A DNA stretch of 64,000 bases from Marimicrobium sp913061115 (GTDB lineage: Bacteria; Pseudomonadota; Gammaproteobacteria; Pseudomonadales; Halieaceae), in assembly GCF_047729875.1 (NCBI RefSeq), contig NZ_CP159826.1, positions 806,001 through 870,000 of the forward strand. The letters run 5' to 3'. The number at the start of each line of letters is the position of its first letter. Within the stretch, counting starts at the first letter, position 1. Positions 17,614-25,966 of this stretch are shown here, piece after piece. Position numbers and translations under genes: made by a program. The notes under the pieces are model-generated. The model was given only the letters and a program-made list of their open reading frames with translations, made no database searches and was not told where the DNA came from.

Positions 17614-17796
17614 AAGCGTGAATTTCCTGTTAAAGTACGCCCCGCCCTCTGCACTGGAACTGGTAGAGCATATCTGTTGTCAGAAGCGGATAGTGACATT
17701 GAATGGTGCGATAATAGACATCGTGTGTGTGCGGGGATAATTATACAGGGCATTAGAGGCCAGGCTAGTAACAAAATTCAGTATTGGAGTACAGGA

Positions 17797-18474
17797 ATGT
17801 CATTTCGTGGAAATACAGTGGGGGCGATCGCTCTGTTGCTGGGCTGGCTGGCAAGTTCTCAGGTCTTATCTCAGGATCAGGTCGCCTATGATCTGGTGCA
17901 GGATACTACCGTGCGAGTGATGGAAGTGGTGGTAGCCGCTGATGATTACGTCGATTCTGACCCAGAGCGTTACTATGGCCAAATACAGGACCTGCTTGAT
18001 CCATTAATCGATTTTCGAGGTTTTGCACGCTCAGTCATGGGCCCCTATGCAAGTTCCGAGCGTTACCGTTCTCTGGATGAGGCTGGGAGAAAGCAGTTGG
18101 CAGCGGAGCTAGACCGCTTCACTGCGGTAATGCGTGCGTCTCTAGTGCGCACCTATAGCAAGGGCTTGCTGGCATTCGGGGGGTCGCGGATCGAGCTTGT
18201 ATTGCCAGAGACGGAGGATAATGGCGACGCTGATAGTTCAAGGTTATCGGTGCGCCAATTGATATACGCTGATAAGCCACAGCCTTATGTCGTGATGTAC
18301 CAGATGGGCCGCAATAAATCCGGTGATTGGAAGTTGCGCAACGTGATTATAGAAAGCGTCAATCTGGGCGCGATCTACAAAGATCAGTTTCTGGCGTCAG
18401 CGCGAGAACAAGCCGGTAATATTGACGCTGTGATCGACAGCTGGACCACTGTCGTTGTCGATGTGGAGAGCTGA
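17797..18474 (+). CDS. mlaC: phospholipid-binding periplasmic protein MlaC
   Basis: MlaC shuttles phospholipids between the outer-membrane MlaA complex and the inner-membrane MlaFEDB transporter. The 225-residue product starts at ATG 17797 behind a GGAG, has a signal peptide (GAIALLLGWLASSQVLS) and matches the MlaC/Ttg2D fold, with IDFRGFARSVMGPYA and the C-terminal VNLGAIYKDQF. A longer reading from 17677 adds 40 residues that do not look coding. In relatives mlaC is the fourth gene of mlaFEDCB; here it stands alone, so its ABC partners must be elsewhere or absent. Confidence 0.92.
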   Translation: MSFRGNTVGAIALLLGWLASSQVLSQDQVAYDLVQDTTVRVMEVVVAADDYVDSDPERYYGQIQDLLDPLIDFRGFARSVMGPYASSERYRSLDEAGRKQLAAELDRFTAVMRASLVRTYSKGLLAFGGSRIELVLPETEDNGDADSSRLSVRQLIYADKPQPYVVMYQMGRNKSGDWKLRNVIIESVNLGAIYKDQFLASAREQAGNIDAVIDSWTTVVVDVES

Positions 18475-18616
18475 TTTCGCCGAGGCGCAGCATTCGCTAT
18501 CCGCCTGGTTTTCTCATAAAATGCAGTTCGTTTTAGAACAGGCTCTGGGACAGGCTAAATGTCCGGGACAATTGGTGCCACTGTACGCGGCAGCAACAAA
18601 AAACAAGGGGGTTTAA

Positions 18617-18862
18617 ATGGACGCGGCTGCAGTCAAGGTGCTGTTACAGAATCACATGCATGAGTGTGAATTTCATGTTCAGGGTGAGGGTAGCCACTAT
18701 GATATTGTGGCCATCGGCGCAGTATTTGAGGGTTTGCGGCCGGTAAAAAAGCAGCAATTGGTCTACGCTGCCCTGACAAGCCACATAGCGGATGGCAGTG
18801 TTCATGCCGTGAACATACGGACTTTTACGCCGCAGGAGTGGCAAGCTAGAGAGCAAGCATGA
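18617..18862 (+). CDS. ibaG: BolA-family protein IbaG
   Basis: IbaG (YrbA) is a BolA-like protein that binds monothiol glutaredoxins with a [2Fe-2S] cluster and is linked to acid stress. The 81-residue protein has the BolA fold and its nucleic-acid-like helix ending VHAVNIRTFTPQEW. The start is preceded by AAGGGGG. It lies 142 bases after mlaC. murA, which follows it in Pseudomonas and E. coli, is not present: hisG comes next after 93 bases. Confidence 0.93.
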   Translation: MDAAAVKVLLQNHMHECEFHVQGEGSHYDIVAIGAVFEGLRPVKKQQLVYAALTSHIADGSVHAVNIRTFTPQEWQAREQA

Positions 18863-18955
18863 AGGTGATCGTGCTGTCTGCGATGCATTTTTTGAGGGAA
18901 CAAAACAGGTGTCGAGGCCCGCTGCGGCCGCCGACAGTGTTGATCGGTTGAAACT

Positions 18956-19606
18956 ATGAATGAGAAACTGACCATAGCCCTAACCAAGGGGCGCATTCTG
19001 AAGGAAACGCTTCCGCTGCTCGCGCGCGCGGGTATTGAGTCGCTGGAAGATATTAGTAGCAGCCGTAAACTGGTGTTTGAAACTAACCGTCACGACGTGC
19101 AGCTGGTTATCCTGCGAGGCACTGACGTCCCCACTTACGTGAGTCATGGCGCTGCCGATATGGGTGTGGTCGGCAAAGACGTGCTAATGGAGCAGGGCGC
19201 TGAAGGCCTTTATGAGCCGCTGGACTTGGGTATCGCCCGCTGCTCTTTGATGACCGCGGGGCCGGTGGGCTGGCAAAGCAACGGTGCACGCATCAGGGTT
19301 GCGACCAAGTTTGTCAACATCGCCCGAGAATATTTTGCCAGTCAGGGCGTGCACGTTGATCTGATCAAACTTTACGGCGCTTTGGAGCTGGCACCCATCA
19401 TGAATCTGGCCGACTTGATCGTTGATATTGTGGATACCGGTAATACCCTGCGCGCGAATGGCATGGAGCCACTTCAGAGCATCGCCACCATTAGCTCACG
19501 CCTGGTGGTGAATAAGGCGGCCATGCGTTCCCGTTACGCCGTTATCACACAGATTATCGACGAGCTCACGGCAGTCTTGCAGGAGGGAGGGGATGCGGCG
19601 ACTTGA
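18956..19606 (+). CDS. hisG: ATP phosphoribosyltransferase, short form
   Basis: HisG condenses ATP and PRPP in the first step of histidine synthesis. At 216 residues it is the short form (HisG-S), which in known cases works only in a hetero-octamer with HisZ; hisZ is not in this window. Motifs include LTIALTKGRI at the N-terminus and the PRPP loop DLIVDIVDTGNTLRANG. It overlaps hisD by 14 bases. Confidence 0.96.
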   Translation: MNEKLTIALTKGRILKETLPLLARAGIESLEDISSSRKLVFETNRHDVQLVILRGTDVPTYVSHGAADMGVVGKDVLMEQGAEGLYEPLDLGIARCSLMTAGPVGWQSNGARIRVATKFVNIAREYFASQGVHVDLIKLYGALELAPIMNLADLIVDIVDTGNTLRANGMEPLQSIATISSRLVVNKAAMRSRYAVITQIIDELTAVLQEGGDAAT

Positions 19607-20903
19607 CACCACCCACACGGATTTCGACAGTGCACTGGCTCAGTTAACGGCCGTTGATACTGAGTCAGATTCCGTTATTAGCCAGACGGTAGCGCAGATA
19701 ATTGCAGACATAGCAGCGCGTGGGGATGAAGCGCTACTAGAATATACTGCGCGATTTGATCAGCGGAAAGTCGCCTCGGTAGGGCAATTGGAAATATCCA
19801 AAGAGCGCCAGATCACGGCTCTGAATAGTGTTGATTCTGCACAACGCGAGGCGCTGGAATATGCTGCGCATCGTGTGCAAAGTTTCCATCAGCACCAGCT
19901 GCAGCAGAGTTGGCAGTATTACGACGATTTAGGCAATCTTTTGGGACAGAAGGTCACCCCCCTTGAGCGGGTTGGCGTTTATGTTCCCGGTGGTAAGGCG
20001 AGTTACCCCTCTTCTGTGTTGATGAATACCATCCCTGCCAAAGTGGCGGGCGTGCCCGAAATCGTCATGGCGGTGCCGGCGCCCGGTGGAGCATTAAATG
20101 ATCTAGTGCTGGCGGCAGCCTGCATAGCCGGAGTGGATCGACTGTTTACGATCGGGGGCGCTCAGGCGATAGCGGCTCTAGCGTATGGCACGCACACCGT
20201 GCCTGCGGTTGATAAAATTGTCGGTCCGGGAAATATTTATGTGGCGACCGCCAAGCGTCAGGTGTTTGGTCGAGTGGGCATCGATATGGTGGCCGGCCCA
20301 TCGGAAATTCTGATCATTTGTGATGGTGGCACTGACCCGGATTGGGTGGCGATGGACCTGTTTTCCCAGGCCGAGCATGATGAGCTCGCTCAGTGCCTGT
20401 TACTGTGCCCGGACGGCGCCTATCTTGAAGCCGTGCAAGCCAGTATTGACCGCCTGCTGCCGGGCATGGAGAGAGCGGACATTATTCGCATATCCCTCGC
20501 CACTCGCGGGGCTATGATCCTCACCCGTGACCTTCATGAGGCGGTGACAGTGAGTAATCGTATTGCTCCGGAACACCTTGAGATATCAGTGGAAGATCCC
20601 GAAAGCCTGTTGCCGCTAGTGCAGCATGCGGGCGCTATTTTTATGGGAAGGTTTACCTCGGAAGCATTGGGCGACTACTGTGCAGGCCCCAACCATGTGT
20701 TACCGACTTCGCGCAGCGCACGTTTCTCTTCCCCGTTAGGGGTCTACGATTTCCAAAAGCGCAGTTCCATTATTATGGGCAGCGAGCAGGGTGCGCAGGA
20801 GTTGGGTGCTGTGGCTTCAGTGTTAGCGAGGGGTGAGTCGTTGACGGCTCATGCGCGCAGTGCGGAAATGCGCTTTCTAGATAAGCCGTGCGCTAACGAC
20901 TAG
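19593..20903 (+). CDS. hisD: histidinol dehydrogenase
   Basis: HisD carries out the last two oxidation steps of histidine synthesis with zinc and NAD. The 436-residue protein has the usual length and conserved VPGGKASYPSSVLMNTIPAKVAGV, VGPGNIYVATAKR, AEHDE and APEHLEI stretches with the zinc ligands. The start lies behind a strong AGGAGGGAGGGG inside the end of hisG. hisC, commonly next, is absent: a convergent protease gene ends seven bases away. Confidence 0.97.
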   Translation: MRRLDTTHTDFDSALAQLTAVDTESDSVISQTVAQIIADIAARGDEALLEYTARFDQRKVASVGQLEISKERQITALNSVDSAQREALEYAAHRVQSFHQHQLQQSWQYYDDLGNLLGQKVTPLERVGVYVPGGKASYPSSVLMNTIPAKVAGVPEIVMAVPAPGGALNDLVLAAACIAGVDRLFTIGGAQAIAALAYGTHTVPAVDKIVGPGNIYVATAKRQVFGRVGIDMVAGPSEILIICDGGTDPDWVAMDLFSQAEHDELAQCLLLCPDGAYLEAVQASIDRLLPGMERADIIRISLATRGAMILTRDLHEAVTVSNRIAPEHLEISVEDPESLLPLVQHAGAIFMGRFTSEALGDYCAGPNHVLPTSRSARFSSPLGVYDFQKRSSIIMGSEQGAQELGAVASVLARGESLTAHARSAEMRFLDKPCAND

Positions 20904-20910
20904 CCTTCAC

Positions 20911-22017
20911 TCATTGTGGATCTTTCAATATTCCGACGACGGCGCTGAGTTCAAGACGCTGCTGGTTGCGCTGCAACGAAATAGCAATTTTATCTCCAGG
21001 CTTTAGCATCGCGATTCGGTGCATCGTCAGTCTGCCATCCTTTGCTTCATCTCCGTCAATATGAGTGATGATATCCCCCACTTGTACCCCTGCTTTTTGT
21101 GCAGGACTACCCCATGCTACGGAGGCCACAGCCAGCGCCAGAGTTTTGTTTCCCGGTGCAGATGTTGTGCCGACGGGTTTCACGCTGACGCCCAGCCATC
21201 CCCGGATAACCTCGCCGTAGGTGATCAGACCCTGCATCACAAAGACCGCGAGATTCACCGGTATCGCTAGGCTGATACCGATCCCGGTGTTGGCACGTTG
21301 TGTCTCGTTGTTGGTCCCGTAGATTAGGGTATTGATCCCCAGAAGGCGACCGCTGGTGTCGATGAGTGCGCCGCCAGAGTTGCCCAGGTGAATAATCGCA
21401 TCGGTCTGGATATAGTCCTCATAGGTGTCCAATTGCAGACCGAAGCGACCCAGAGCAGAAACAATACCTTGTGTTACTGAATGTCCGAATCCTAGTGGGT
21501 TACCAATGGCCAGTACGACATCTCCCACCCTAGCGGCATCGGAGTCTCCAAGCGTTATGGGCTGCAGGTCTGTCAGTGCTACCTGCAATACCGCAAGATC
21601 AGTGGCCGAATCGGAGCCGATGACCACGGCATTGGAGGAGCGACCATCGTTAAGCATCACCTGGATCGCGTCAGCCTCTGAGATGACGTGGTTGTTGGTC
21701 AGTATATGGCCCTGTTTAGTCATAATGACGCCAGAGCCAAGAGAGCGCTCGATGCGCTGACGTTGAGGCCGCGGTTCACCTGAGCGTCGAAAAGTGAGGT
21801 CTTTCAACAGTGGATTGGGACCCTCTTGTACCAGTTTAGCGGTATAGATACTGACCACAGATGGCGTAGCCTCATGTACCGCTATGGCATAACTGACCCG
21901 TCCTCGGGCCGCATCTGCAGGCGAACTCAGTGGTAATATCCAGAGGTCGAGAATCAGCAGGGCAGCAAGCAACCCTGTTATCGCGGGCCAAATAATGAAG
22001 GTCAATTTTTTTTTCAT
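20911..22017 (-). CDS. DegS/AlgW-type site-1 serine protease with altered active-site loop
   Basis: A membrane-anchored HtrA protease of the DegS/AlgW type, which senses unfolded outer-membrane proteins through its PDZ domain and starts RseA/MucA cleavage. From the ATG at 22017 it is 368 residues: one N-terminal membrane anchor (about 8-27), a trypsin-like domain with His110, Asp140 and Ser214, and one PDZ domain (about 270-360). The usual N-P just before GNSGGAL is replaced by His210-Leu211. A TTG two codons upstream is an alternative start. Position next to hisGD matches algW in Pseudomonas; degS versus algW naming cannot be settled here. Confidence 0.9.
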   Translation of the reverse strand: MKKKLTFIIWPAITGLLAALLILDLWILPLSSPADAARGRVSYAIAVHEATPSVVSIYTAKLVQEGPNPLLKDLTFRRSGEPRPQRQRIERSLGSGVIMTKQGHILTNNHVISEADAIQVMLNDGRSSNAVVIGSDSATDLAVLQVALTDLQPITLGDSDAARVGDVVLAIGNPLGFGHSVTQGIVSALGRFGLQLDTYEDYIQTDAIIHLGNSGGALIDTSGRLLGINTLIYGTNNETQRANTGIGISLAIPVNLAVFVMQGLITYGEVIRGWLGVSVKPVGTTSAPGNKTLALAVASVAWGSPAQKAGVQVGDIITHIDGDEAKDGRLTMHRIAMLKPGDKIAISLQRNQQRLELSAVVGILKDPQ

Positions 22018-22117
22018 GCGCAATCGTATATGTGGTTAGTCGATGTATTGTATATGATGCCTGTCCAGGCGTGGCAGGTTGCTAGTGCCGTGACTGAAAG
22101 CGACAGGTGATAATGAT

Positions 22118-22885
22118 ATGAGTGTAGCCCTTACTGAGCTCGGCATATACCTCGATCAGTGTTTGCGAACTGATCAGTTTCAGGACTACTGCCCTAATGG
22201 ACTGCAGGTTGAAGGGAAGCCCCAGGTTGTCAGGCTCGCGACAGGCGTTACTGCCTGCCAGAGTTTTTTGGACGCAGCGATCGACTGGGGGGCTGATGCT
22301 GTGCTCGTGCATCACGGTTATTTCTGGCGCGGGGAAGCGCAGCAGGTGGTGGGAATAAAACGTCGACGGCTTGCGACTTTGTTGGTCAATGAAGTCAGCT
22401 TGTTAGCTTACCACTTACCGCTTGACGCCCACCCGCAGCTGGGGAATAACGCCCGTCTCGGCTGTTTGATGGGCATAGACCTAGCGTTTCAGGAGCCGCT
22501 GCAGCCTAACGTTAGTGGTGGTCTGGGAAATATAGGCAGCTTGCCTGAAGCTATTTCAGCTGCTGAATTCGTTGTCAAACTTGAGGGGATAACAGGGCGT
22601 AGGGCATTGCATGTGGGTCATTCAGAGCTGCCAGTGCGTCGCATTGCTTGGTGCACGGGTGCCGCCCAAGACTATATCGATGCGGCGGTGAAAGCGGGCG
22701 CTGACCTGTTCGTAACGGGTGAGGCCTCAGAGCAGACTGTGCATACCGCCAGAGAGGAGGCTATCCACTTCGTCGCCGCAGGCCATCACGCTACGGAGCG
22801 CTATGGGGTGCAAGCGTTGGGCGACCATTTGGCGGGGCAGTTCTGCCTCGAGCACCGCTTTATCGATATTGACAACCCGGTCTAA
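22118..22885 (+). CDS. NIF3/YbgI-family metal-binding protein
   Basis: A 255-residue member of the NIF3/GTP cyclohydrolase I-like family, forming toroidal hexamers with a dinuclear metal site. Visible ligands include HHGYFWRGE near residue 66, YHLPLDAHPQLGNN near 103 and the C-terminal FVAAGHHATERYGVQ. The biochemical role of the family is unsettled. It is divergent from the DegS-like protease, with about 100 bases between the starts, and converges on zapG. Confidence 0.92.
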   Translation: MSVALTELGIYLDQCLRTDQFQDYCPNGLQVEGKPQVVRLATGVTACQSFLDAAIDWGADAVLVHHGYFWRGEAQQVVGIKRRRLATLLVNEVSLLAYHLPLDAHPQLGNNARLGCLMGIDLAFQEPLQPNVSGGLGNIGSLPEAISAAEFVVKLEGITGRRALHVGHSELPVRRIAWCTGAAQDYIDAAVKAGADLFVTGEASEQTVHTAREEAIHFVAAGHHATERYGVQALGDHLAGQFCLEHRFIDIDNPV

Positions 22886-22897
22886 CGCGCGAGGAAA

Positions 22898-23383
22898 TCA
22901 GGCGTCGGCCCATTTTTTCTCGGAGGCTACACCCTGTGGCTTGCGCTCTAGGCCAAACTCCTCGTTGAGCATGCCTTTTTCCTCTGGTGAGCTTTTTGGA
23001 GCATAATCGAGAGGGGGTTGGATATGGGCCAGATGGGCCGGAATTTCGGTTTGATCGGGTTTGTCCTCAGTACGCTCTAAGGAGATTGGACCTTCACCTT
23101 GGCATAGTGTAGCGGCACCGGTAGCCAATTGGTTGTGGACCTCCCGGTAGCTGTCGGTCAGATTGTTGAGCAGCTTTGCCGTTTCCGTAAAGTGTTCGAC
23201 TACCTCGTTCTCATAGGTTTTCTTGTCTTGCATCACCTGATCCAGTTTTCGCGACACATCCTGGTATTTTTTCGCCGTTCCTGATGTACGACGACCCACA
23301 AGCCAGCCTAGCCACAAACCCACTATGGCAATTACGGCGCCCATCGCCCACAGGATTTCCACGCTATATACAGGTGATTCCAC
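22898..23383 (-). CDS. zapG: ZapG/YhcB family (DUF1043) inner-membrane protein
   Basis: YhcB/ZapG proteins are single-pass inner-membrane proteins with a cytosolic coiled coil, implicated in cell division and envelope synthesis. The product has one N-terminal membrane helix (WAMGAVIAIVGLWLGWLVG), then a coiled coil of roughly 70 residues and an acidic, proline-rich tail. The GTG at 23383 behind GAGG gives 161 residues and places the helix close to the start, as in relatives. A TTG at 23413 adds ten acidic residues and is possible. It is divergent from zapE, as is common. Confidence 0.85.
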   Translation of the reverse strand: MESPVYSVEILWAMGAVIAIVGLWLGWLVGRRTSGTAKKYQDVSRKLDQVMQDKKTYENEVVEHFTETAKLLNNLTDSYREVHNQLATGAATLCQGEGPISLERTEDKPDQTEIPAHLAHIQPPLDYAPKSSPEEKGMLNEEFGLERKPQGVASEKKWADA

Positions 23384-23540
23384 AAAAAAGTCCTCATTCT
23401 CAAAAATTGACAAGCCAGTATACCCCGAATGTTTAATAGGCAGTAGTTTCTGTCTTAAACGGGAGGTGTCGTTGCCAAGTGCGGAGGCTCTGGTTACAGT
23501 GTGCCGCTTTTAAGCCATTCGGGATTAGGCAGCCCCAGAC

Positions 23541-24641
23541 ATGACGACACCTTGGCAACGCTATCAAACTGACCTGCAACGTGAGGATTTTTCCCATGAC
23601 GCCGCACAAGAGCAGGCTGTGCTCTTATTGCAAGATCTATACGAGCGTTTGGTGGCAGCTCATCATGGGTATGGTAGTGATTTGAAAGTCTGGGTGCACA
23701 AACTTCGCCGGCGTGAAGTAGAGCCCCAGGTCGGTCTCTACTTTTGGGGAGGTGTGGGTCGGGGTAAGACCTACCTTATGGATACTTTTTTTGAGTGCTT
23801 GCCCTTCAGTCGTAAGTCGCGCGTACATTTCCACCGTTTTATGCAGCGGGTTCATAAGGAGTTGGCGACTCTTGAGGGAGAAAAGAACCCGTTGGAGCTT
23901 GTAGCAGATAAGCTTGCTAAAGAAGCCCGCATTCTTTGTTTTGACGAATTTTTTGTCACCGACATTGGGGACGCAATGATTCTTGGAGGGCTGATGAAGG
24001 CGCTGTTCACTCGTGGAGTGACCTTAGTGGCGACCTCCAATATTGAGCCCCAAAAGCTTTATGAGAACGGTTTGCAGCGCCAGCGTTTTCTACCTGTGAT
24101 AAACCTGATAGAGAAATATACGCACGTTCTCAATGTCGATGCGGGCGTGGATTACCGCTTGCGTACGTTACAGCAGGCAACGTTGTACCACTTTCCGTTG
24201 AATGAAGAGGCCGACAGGAGCTTGGAGGACAGTTTTTCACGTCTCGCGGGGGAACCGGGCAAGCACTGGGAGCGTCTTGTGATTAACAATCGTTACCTGA
24301 CGTGCCGCTGCGTGGCAAATGGTGTGGCCTGGTTTGATTTCGCTGAGCTGTGTGATGGCCCGCGTTCCCAGAATGATTATATTGAACTCGCGCGTGTATT
24401 CCACTCCGTACTTATTTCTGGGGTGCCAGTATTTGACCCTGACAAAAACGATCAGGCGCGCCGATTCGTTAATTTGGTGGACGAGTTCTATGACCGCAAC
24501 GTCAAGCTCGTGCTGACGGCGGCCAAACCACTGCTGGAACTCTATGCAGGCGGGAAGCTGGCGTTTGAATTTCAGCGAACCGTCTCTAGGCTGCTGGAGA
24601 TGCAGTCTTACGAGTACCTCGCTCGCGAGCATCGACATTAG
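23541..24641 (+). CDS. zapE: cell division ATPase ZapE (AFG1 family)
   Basis: ZapE is an AAA+ ATPase that associates with the Z-ring under stress and is related to mitochondrial AFG1. The 366-residue protein has Walker A GGVGRGKT (residues 70-77), Walker B-like ILCFDEFFVTDIGDAMIL and a sensor ATSNIEPQ. It is divergent from zapG and stands upstream of rplM, but a candidate terminator and a separate rplM promoter lie between them. Confidence 0.95.
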   Translation: MTTPWQRYQTDLQREDFSHDAAQEQAVLLLQDLYERLVAAHHGYGSDLKVWVHKLRRREVEPQVGLYFWGGVGRGKTYLMDTFFECLPFSRKSRVHFHRFMQRVHKELATLEGEKNPLELVADKLAKEARILCFDEFFVTDIGDAMILGGLMKALFTRGVTLVATSNIEPQKLYENGLQRQRFLPVINLIEKYTHVLNVDAGVDYRLRTLQQATLYHFPLNEEADRSLEDSFSRLAGEPGKHWERLVINNRYLTCRCVANGVAWFDFAELCDGPRSQNDYIELARVFHSVLISGVPVFDPDKNDQARRFVNLVDEFYDRNVKLVLTAAKPLLELYAGGKLAFEFQRTVSRLLEMQSYEYLAREHRH

Positions 24642-24663
24642 ACTGTCTGACATAAGCCTGTGC

Positions 24664-24684
24664 AAGCCGGTGAACGGGCTTTTT
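24664..24684 (+). terminator. candidate intrinsic terminator after zapE
   Basis: A five-base-pair stem AAGCC/GGCTT with an eight-base loop is followed by a run of five T residues, 22 bases after the zapE stop. Short stem, but placement and T-run fit. Confidence 0.5.
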
Positions 24685-24793
24685 GAGCAAGTCGGGCTGT
24701 TTTCGGGCTCCAATGCGGGGATGACTTGTCTCGGATTCGATCTGTGTCATGCTCCGTAGGTTGCTGGGTGATAAAATTTGTTGAATTCGTAGC

Positions 24794-24822
24794 TTGAAAA
24801 TGCTCGTTCCATTGGGTAGTAT
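24794..24822 (+). promoter_or_regulatory. rplM-rpsI promoter
   Basis: TTGAAA (24794-24799), a 17-base spacer and TAGTAT (24817-24822) lie about 42 bases before the rplM start. The segment after the -10 box is GC-rich (CGCGCTC), as in growth-rate-controlled ribosomal promoters. Sequence match by eye. Confidence 0.6.
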
Positions 24823-24863
24823 TCGCGCTCTCGAAATTAGACTCCTCTAACAGGCAGTTATTG

Positions 24864-25292
24864 ATGAAAACTTACAGTGCCAAAGCGGAAAATGTTGCAC
24901 GAGACTGGTTCGTGGTGGACGCCGCAGACAAGACCCTAGGGCGCTTGGCAAGCGAAATTGCGCACCGTTTGCGCGGTAAGCACAAGGCCGAATACACGCC
25001 CCACGTGGATACTGGGGACTACATTGTGGTTGTCAACGCAGAAAAAGTACGGGTCACCGGCGCCAAAGCAACCGACAAGATGTATCATCACCACACAGGT
25101 TACCCTGGCGGCTTGAAATCAATTTCCTTTGAGAAATTGATAGCCAAGGCGCCTGAACGAATCATTCAGGGCGCAGTGAAAGGCATGTTGCCTCGTAATA
25201 CTCTGGGTCGGGCCATGTTTAAAAAACTGAAAGTGTATGCCGGTAGTGAGCATCCCCATACAGCCCAGCAGCCCCAAGCTCTGAACATCTAA
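24864..25292 (+). CDS. rplM: 50S ribosomal protein L13
   Basis: L13 is an early-assembly large-subunit protein. From the ATG at 24864 it is 142 residues, the normal length, beginning MKTYSAKAENVARDWFVVDA and with the GMLPRNTLGR motif. A TTG directly before the ATG is not needed. It is 12 bases upstream of rpsI in the universal rplM-rpsI operon. Confidence 0.98.
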   Translation: MKTYSAKAENVARDWFVVDAADKTLGRLASEIAHRLRGKHKAEYTPHVDTGDYIVVVNAEKVRVTGAKATDKMYHHHTGYPGGLKSISFEKLIAKAPERIIQGAVKGMLPRNTLGRAMFKKLKVYAGSEHPHTAQQPQALNI

Positions 25293-25304
25293 CGGATAAA
25301 TTCT

Positions 25305-25697
25305 ATGTCAGCTACCCAATACTATGGAACGGGTCGTCGCAAGACGTCCACCGCTCGTGTTTTTCTAAAAAGCGGCGCCGGCACCATTGTCGTTAATAAG
25401 CGTCCTCTGGACGAGTATTTTGGACGTGAAGTGGCGCGTATGATTGTGCGACAGCCACTGGAGCTCGTTGATTTAACGGGAAAATTTGATATTAATGTGA
25501 CCGTGGCCGGCGGTGGAAGTTTTGGCCAGGCTGGCGCGATTCGCCACGGCATCACGCGTGCTCTGATGGAATATGACGAGTCCTTGCGGCCGAGTTTGCG
25601 GAGTGCCGGATATGTCACGCGGGATTCGCGTGAAGTGGAGCGTAAGAAAGTCGGTCTGCGCAAAGCGCGTAAGCGTCCTCAGTTTTCCAAACGTTAA
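25305..25697 (+). CDS. rpsI: 30S ribosomal protein S9
   Basis: S9 contacts P-site tRNA through its C-terminal tail. The 130-residue product has the conserved YYGTGRRKTSTARVF start and the basic tail ending PQFSKR, whose last arginine reaches the P site in known structures. A strong terminator follows 50 bases later. Confidence 0.98.
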   Translation: MSATQYYGTGRRKTSTARVFLKSGAGTIVVNKRPLDEYFGREVARMIVRQPLELVDLTGKFDINVTVAGGGSFGQAGAIRHGITRALMEYDESLRPSLRSAGYVTRDSREVERKKVGLRKARKRPQFSKR

Positions 25698-25749
25698 GCG
25701 GATGGTTTGTATCCTCGGTGTTGGCGGGGATATGGATAAAACGAACAAG

Positions 25750-25781
25750 GCCCGGCTGCTGTGCATCCCGGGCGTTTTTTT
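25750..25781 (+). terminator. intrinsic terminator of rplM-rpsI
   Basis: A GC-only six-base-pair stem GCCCGG/CCGGGC with a 12-base loop is followed by G and seven T residues. It separates the ribosomal operon from the bc1 operon. Confidence 0.85.
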
Positions 25782-25966
25782 GGGCTGGTCAAAGGCGTCA
25801 GGCCTGTCTCTTGAGTAAGCTCAACCTGTTGTAGAAAATGCCTTCAAATCAAGGTGTTTTCCTTGTAACAGCAGCGCAAAATCATTACCATCTGCATCTT
25901 TTTAGCACTGCGCTTTAGGCGATAACCTACTGGGCGTAAGTTGGCCTGTAATATTGGGAGAAAAGC

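Noticed and set aside
16886..17740. 284-codon open frame antisense to yrbG
   Set aside because: Serine/arginine/proline-rich product that mirrors the membrane-protein codons on the other strand; no motif, no upstream signal.
17677..17796. Forty-residue upstream extension of mlaC
   Set aside because: It would precede the signal peptide and looks like promoter sequence; ATG 17797 has a ribosome binding site.
18521..18616. 31-codon open frame ending directly before ibaG, considered as an mlaB remnant
   Set aside because: Too short, no Shine-Dalgarno, and no similarity to the STAS-domain MlaB that I could recognise.
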